Positions 43,844-45,922 of a DNA stretch of 45,922 nucleotides are shown here, piece by piece. Position 1 is the first letter of the stretch, and each line of letters begins with the position of its first letter. The position numbers and the translations under genes are program-made. The notes beneath the pieces were generated by a model, which searched no databases, was not told where the DNA came from, and was given only the letters and a program-made list of their open reading frames with translations. The DNA lies in the NCBI GenBank assembly GCA_937949725.1, contig CALECT010000148.1, positions 1 through 45,922 of the forward strand. Direction: 5' to 3'. The stretch is from an uncultured Pseudanabaenaceae cyanobacterium (GTDB lineage Bacteria; Cyanobacteriota; Cyanobacteriia; PCC-9006; JAAUQQ01).

Positions 43844-44488
43844 ATGGTTGCCCAGCTTGATCATTCATTTCCCAAAGTCCCACAGTCCAGCAGTATGACC
43901 GCCAACCAACAACAAACGGCTGCTGCTGTCCTGGGCCGAGCCTTCGCCAAGGATGCCTTTATGGCCTACGTTTTACCCGATGCTGACAGTCGCATCCAAA
44001 ACCTCACCCAAATCTTTTTGCCCATGATTCGCATCAGCCTTCGCCATGGGGGCGTTGAGACATCCCCTGGCAATGGTGGAGTCCTGGCTTGGGTTCCAAC
44101 CAAAGTTTTCTCTGGGCCGCTGAAAATTCTTGAAATCATTCGCAGTGGCATGGTCTGGCTACCGGCTTCCATCGGAGTCTCATCGGTTAAGCGACTCATC
44201 GCCCATGACCATGCCTGTGAGGCAGCGCTCATCCACCATGCTCCCCAGGACGCTGCTTACATCTGGTCGGTTGGAGTGAGTCCCGACCAAACAGGAAAAG
44301 GCCTCGGTAAGCAGATGATTCAAGCGGCTCTCCGGGACATGCGACAGCAAGGTTATAAAGCTTGTTGGCTACGCACCGAGAATCCTAACAACGTGGGTCT
44401 CTACGAATATCTTGGCTTCCAGCAAGTTCACATCGAAACACCTGCGAGCAGCGGCATGCAGTCCTGGCTGATGGTCCAAGACCTTTAA
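43844..44488 (+). CDS. GNAT-family N-acetyltransferase
   Basis: A 214-residue acetyltransferase. The N-terminal part covers the acceptor region; the acetyl-CoA-binding motif A is clear in YIWSVGVSPDQTGKGLGKQM (Q/R-x-x-G-x-G/A equivalent QTGKGLG), followed by PNNVGLYEYLGFQQV. The ATG at 43844 has GGAG six bases upstream; the frame also opens at a TTG (43832). The substrate is unknown. It is the first gene after promoter C, 40 bases before the lipoxygenase-family gene, so the two are probably co-transcribed. Confidence 0.9.
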   Translation: MVAQLDHSFPKVPQSSSMTANQQQTAAAVLGRAFAKDAFMAYVLPDADSRIQNLTQIFLPMIRISLRHGGVETSPGNGGVLAWVPTKVFSGPLKILEIIRSGMVWLPASIGVSSVKRLIAHDHACEAALIHHAPQDAAYIWSVGVSPDQTGKGLGKQMIQAALRDMRQQGYKACWLRTENPNNVGLYEYLGFQQVHIETPASSGMQSWLMVQDL

Positions 44489-44528
44489 GACGACTGGTAA
44501 ACACAGGAAATCACATTAGGAGAAAATC

Positions 44529-45922
44529 ATGAATCAGGCTAAACCACTGAAACAGAAGGGTATCGAGACGATCTTTCCAATGAAGGGAGATATTCCACTT
44601 TCCTCCTTTGATCTGCATACGCGAGTTGCTTCAGAACTGATTTGTGATGAGGCTCGCGCTTGGAAACCTCGGGGTTCAGACAACGTAGGAATCCCAAAGC
44701 AGATGGTGCCTTTGGAAAAATACGATGTAGCTGCACCATTTCTCTCGGTTCCAGCCCTAGATGAAGATGGCAAAAAAATAACTTTTTCTGAGAAAGCAAC
44801 GCATTGGGCACTTCAAAGCTTGCCATTCTCGGATGAGAACAAGACTTGGCCGAGCTCTACAGAGGCTGTAGAACAAATCGAGATTCAGTATGGAGATGTT
44901 CTACCCAAGCCTAATGTGCGGTGGGAGGATACAACCTCCGATCACGCCATGTCTCTCCTGACCTTTCAGGGGCTTGGCGCTCATCGTCTGGAGCGCATAG
45001 AAGACGACCCAGATGCAGCTTACAGAGTGGATCTCTCCTGGATGATTGCTTTTCCAGTGCGAGAGGGCTTTGAGCGCTACGGTGCTTGCGCCTTCTTCGA
45101 TCGCAATCGGCAGCTCGTCCGGATTTACACGGCCCATAACGACAAGACCCATTATCCCAGCGATAACACCTGGGAAGCCGCAAAATGGTGCTGGCGTTGC
45201 TCACTATTTGCAGGAGTAACGGTCGCTGATCATTTAGGCTCCGTTCACTATCTGACTGCAAATCTGCTCGTCACCGCAACTCGGGAACAACTGCCAACCG
45301 AGCATCCCTTTCGTCGGTTGCTCACACCATTTATTTATGGCACGGTCGATGTCAACAGAGACGCCTACATGCTGCTCTCTCGCGAGCAAGGATTGGTCCA
45401 TCGCACATTTGCATTTACTTACAACGGTGTTGTGAGGTGCCTATTAAAAGGGGTTGAATCTGTCCGTCTACAGACCTTTCCAGAAACACTCGCGGCAGCA
45501 GGTACAGATTCCCTAGGTGAGCAATTCCCCTACGCCATGGATGGTTTGGCCCTGTACGAAATCTTAGAGAAATATGTGCGAGATTATTTTGCGATCTATT
45601 TCCCTGAGAACACTGCCGTCGAAGATCCTTCTATTCGTCACTGGTGGAGCGCCTTGATAAAGCAAGCTCCCAATCTTAGTCTCAAGCCCCTTCAAACTGC
45701 CGAACAACTAATCCGAGTCACGACTCACTTTATGTTCACCGTGACGGGCTTACATGGCCAAGTTGGTGATGTCATTGCTTACACCCGCGATCCGGCTTTC
45801 GTTGGCGCAAAAATCAAAGAGGGACACACCATTGGAGACGTCCAATCCACGGTGCAGCTCATCAATCTCACCGTCACAACGGGACTGGTCCAGCCAGCCA
45901 TGATTGGAGATTATCGACATAC
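44529..45922 (+). CDS. Lipoxygenase-family protein (continues past the window)
   Basis: 464 codons are visible, with no stop before the window ends; AGGAG sits seven bases before the ATG. From about residue 135 it follows the lipoxygenase catalytic domain: FQGLGAHRLERI, VDLSWMIAFPVREGFERYGA, WEAAKWCWRCSLFAGV, then H235 and H240 (DHLGSVHYLTANLLVTATRE), and HPFRRLLTPFIYGTVDVN. A third His (H409, VTGLHGQVGD) aligns with the next iron ligand, but the residue four on, usually Asn, is Gly413. The C-terminal Ile ligand is outside the window. Such enzymes dioxygenate polyunsaturated fatty acids; activity here is inferred. Confidence 0.78.
   Translation, partial: MNQAKPLKQKGIETIFPMKGDIPLSSFDLHTRVASELICDEARAWKPRGSDNVGIPKQMVPLEKYDVAAPFLSVPALDEDGKKITFSEKATHWALQSLPFSDENKTWPSSTEAVEQIEIQYGDVLPKPNVRWEDTTSDHAMSLLTFQGLGAHRLERIEDDPDAAYRVDLSWMIAFPVREGFERYGACAFFDRNRQLVRIYTAHNDKTHYPSDNTWEAAKWCWRCSLFAGVTVADHLGSVHYLTANLLVTATREQLPTEHPFRRLLTPFIYGTVDVNRDAYMLLSREQGLVHRTFAFTYNGVVRCLLKGVESVRLQTFPETLAAAGTDSLGEQFPYAMDGLALYEILEKYVRDYFAIYFPENTAVEDPSIRHWWSALIKQAPNLSLKPLQTAEQLIRVTTHFMFTVTGLHGQVGDVIAYTRDPAFVGAKIKEGHTIGDVQSTVQLINLTVTTGLVQPAMIGDYRH

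Noticed and set aside
1..45922. CRISPR arrays, rRNA operons, insertion sequences with transposase
   Set aside because: No regularly spaced direct repeats, no rRNA sequence and no transposase-like protein were seen on either strand.

Overview
The window is chromosomal DNA of a cyanobacterium. It carries photosystem II genes (psbI, psbN, psbH), ntcA, the acyl-lipid desaturases desC and desA, an LptD-like outer-membrane protein, a plastoquinol terminal oxidase and several cyanobacteria-restricted families (DUF1818, DUF3084, DUF3146-like, DUF3769). The octamer GCGATCGC (HIP1), typical of many cyanobacteria, recurs through most of it. I cannot fix the genus from sequence alone.

Layout. 1-5.7 kb: the end of a DNA methyltransferase gene, an Hsp70-like ATPase, a small unknown protein, rpoZ, a secreted unknown, a DUF1818 protein, tRNA-Pro(GGG), and a membrane-anchored TPR protein. 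5.7-12.7 kb: a 640-base gene-free stretch, a protein with an Arg/Gly-rich tail, a PLP enzyme of the methionine gamma-lyase/aluminium-resistance family, desC, a small unknown, desA and a tandem universal stress protein. 12.7-24.2 kb: an LptD-like protein, psbI (39 codons) and a Pro-rich unknown on the minus strand; a GH38 alpha-mannosidase; divergent psbN/psbH; tatA, pth and a DUF3146-like gene. 24.3-34.5 kb: an AT-rich polytopic membrane protein, a YqgF/RuvC-like nuclease, a DUF3084 coiled-coil protein, ntcA, fabI, hisB, a repeat-rich spacer, an ankyrin protein, a folate/biopterin-type transporter, a VOC protein and a secreted unknown.

34.5-45.9 kb looks like an accessory stress module. It has two closely related TetR repressors, three small genes (one a 51-residue protein with three CxxC pairs, one a DUF1971 cupin), a PTOX/AOX-type oxidase, an RND efflux operon (adaptor and permease), and a GNAT acetyltransferase followed by a lipoxygenase-family protein that runs off the window.

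The main new observation concerns regulation of that module. Three of its promoter regions (TetR-1; TetR-2/RND; GNAT-lipoxygenase) each carry two copies of an 11-bp palindrome, GAG-N5-CTC, with centres 25-26 bp apart. In the RND and GNAT promoters one copy fills the -35/-10 spacer and the other lies near the predicted start of transcription. A further full match abuts the ATG of the PTOX gene. I infer that the paired TetR proteins control one regulon joining lipid peroxidation, plastoquinol oxidation and efflux. Given desA and desC in the same window, an oxidised or free fatty acid is a plausible but unproven inducer.

Dispersed palindromic repeats are also present. One of a common cyanobacterial type sits in frame inside the alpha-mannosidase gene. 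Several hairpins share GTAGGG / CCCTAC ends, and a run of related repeats lies between hisB and the ankyrin gene.
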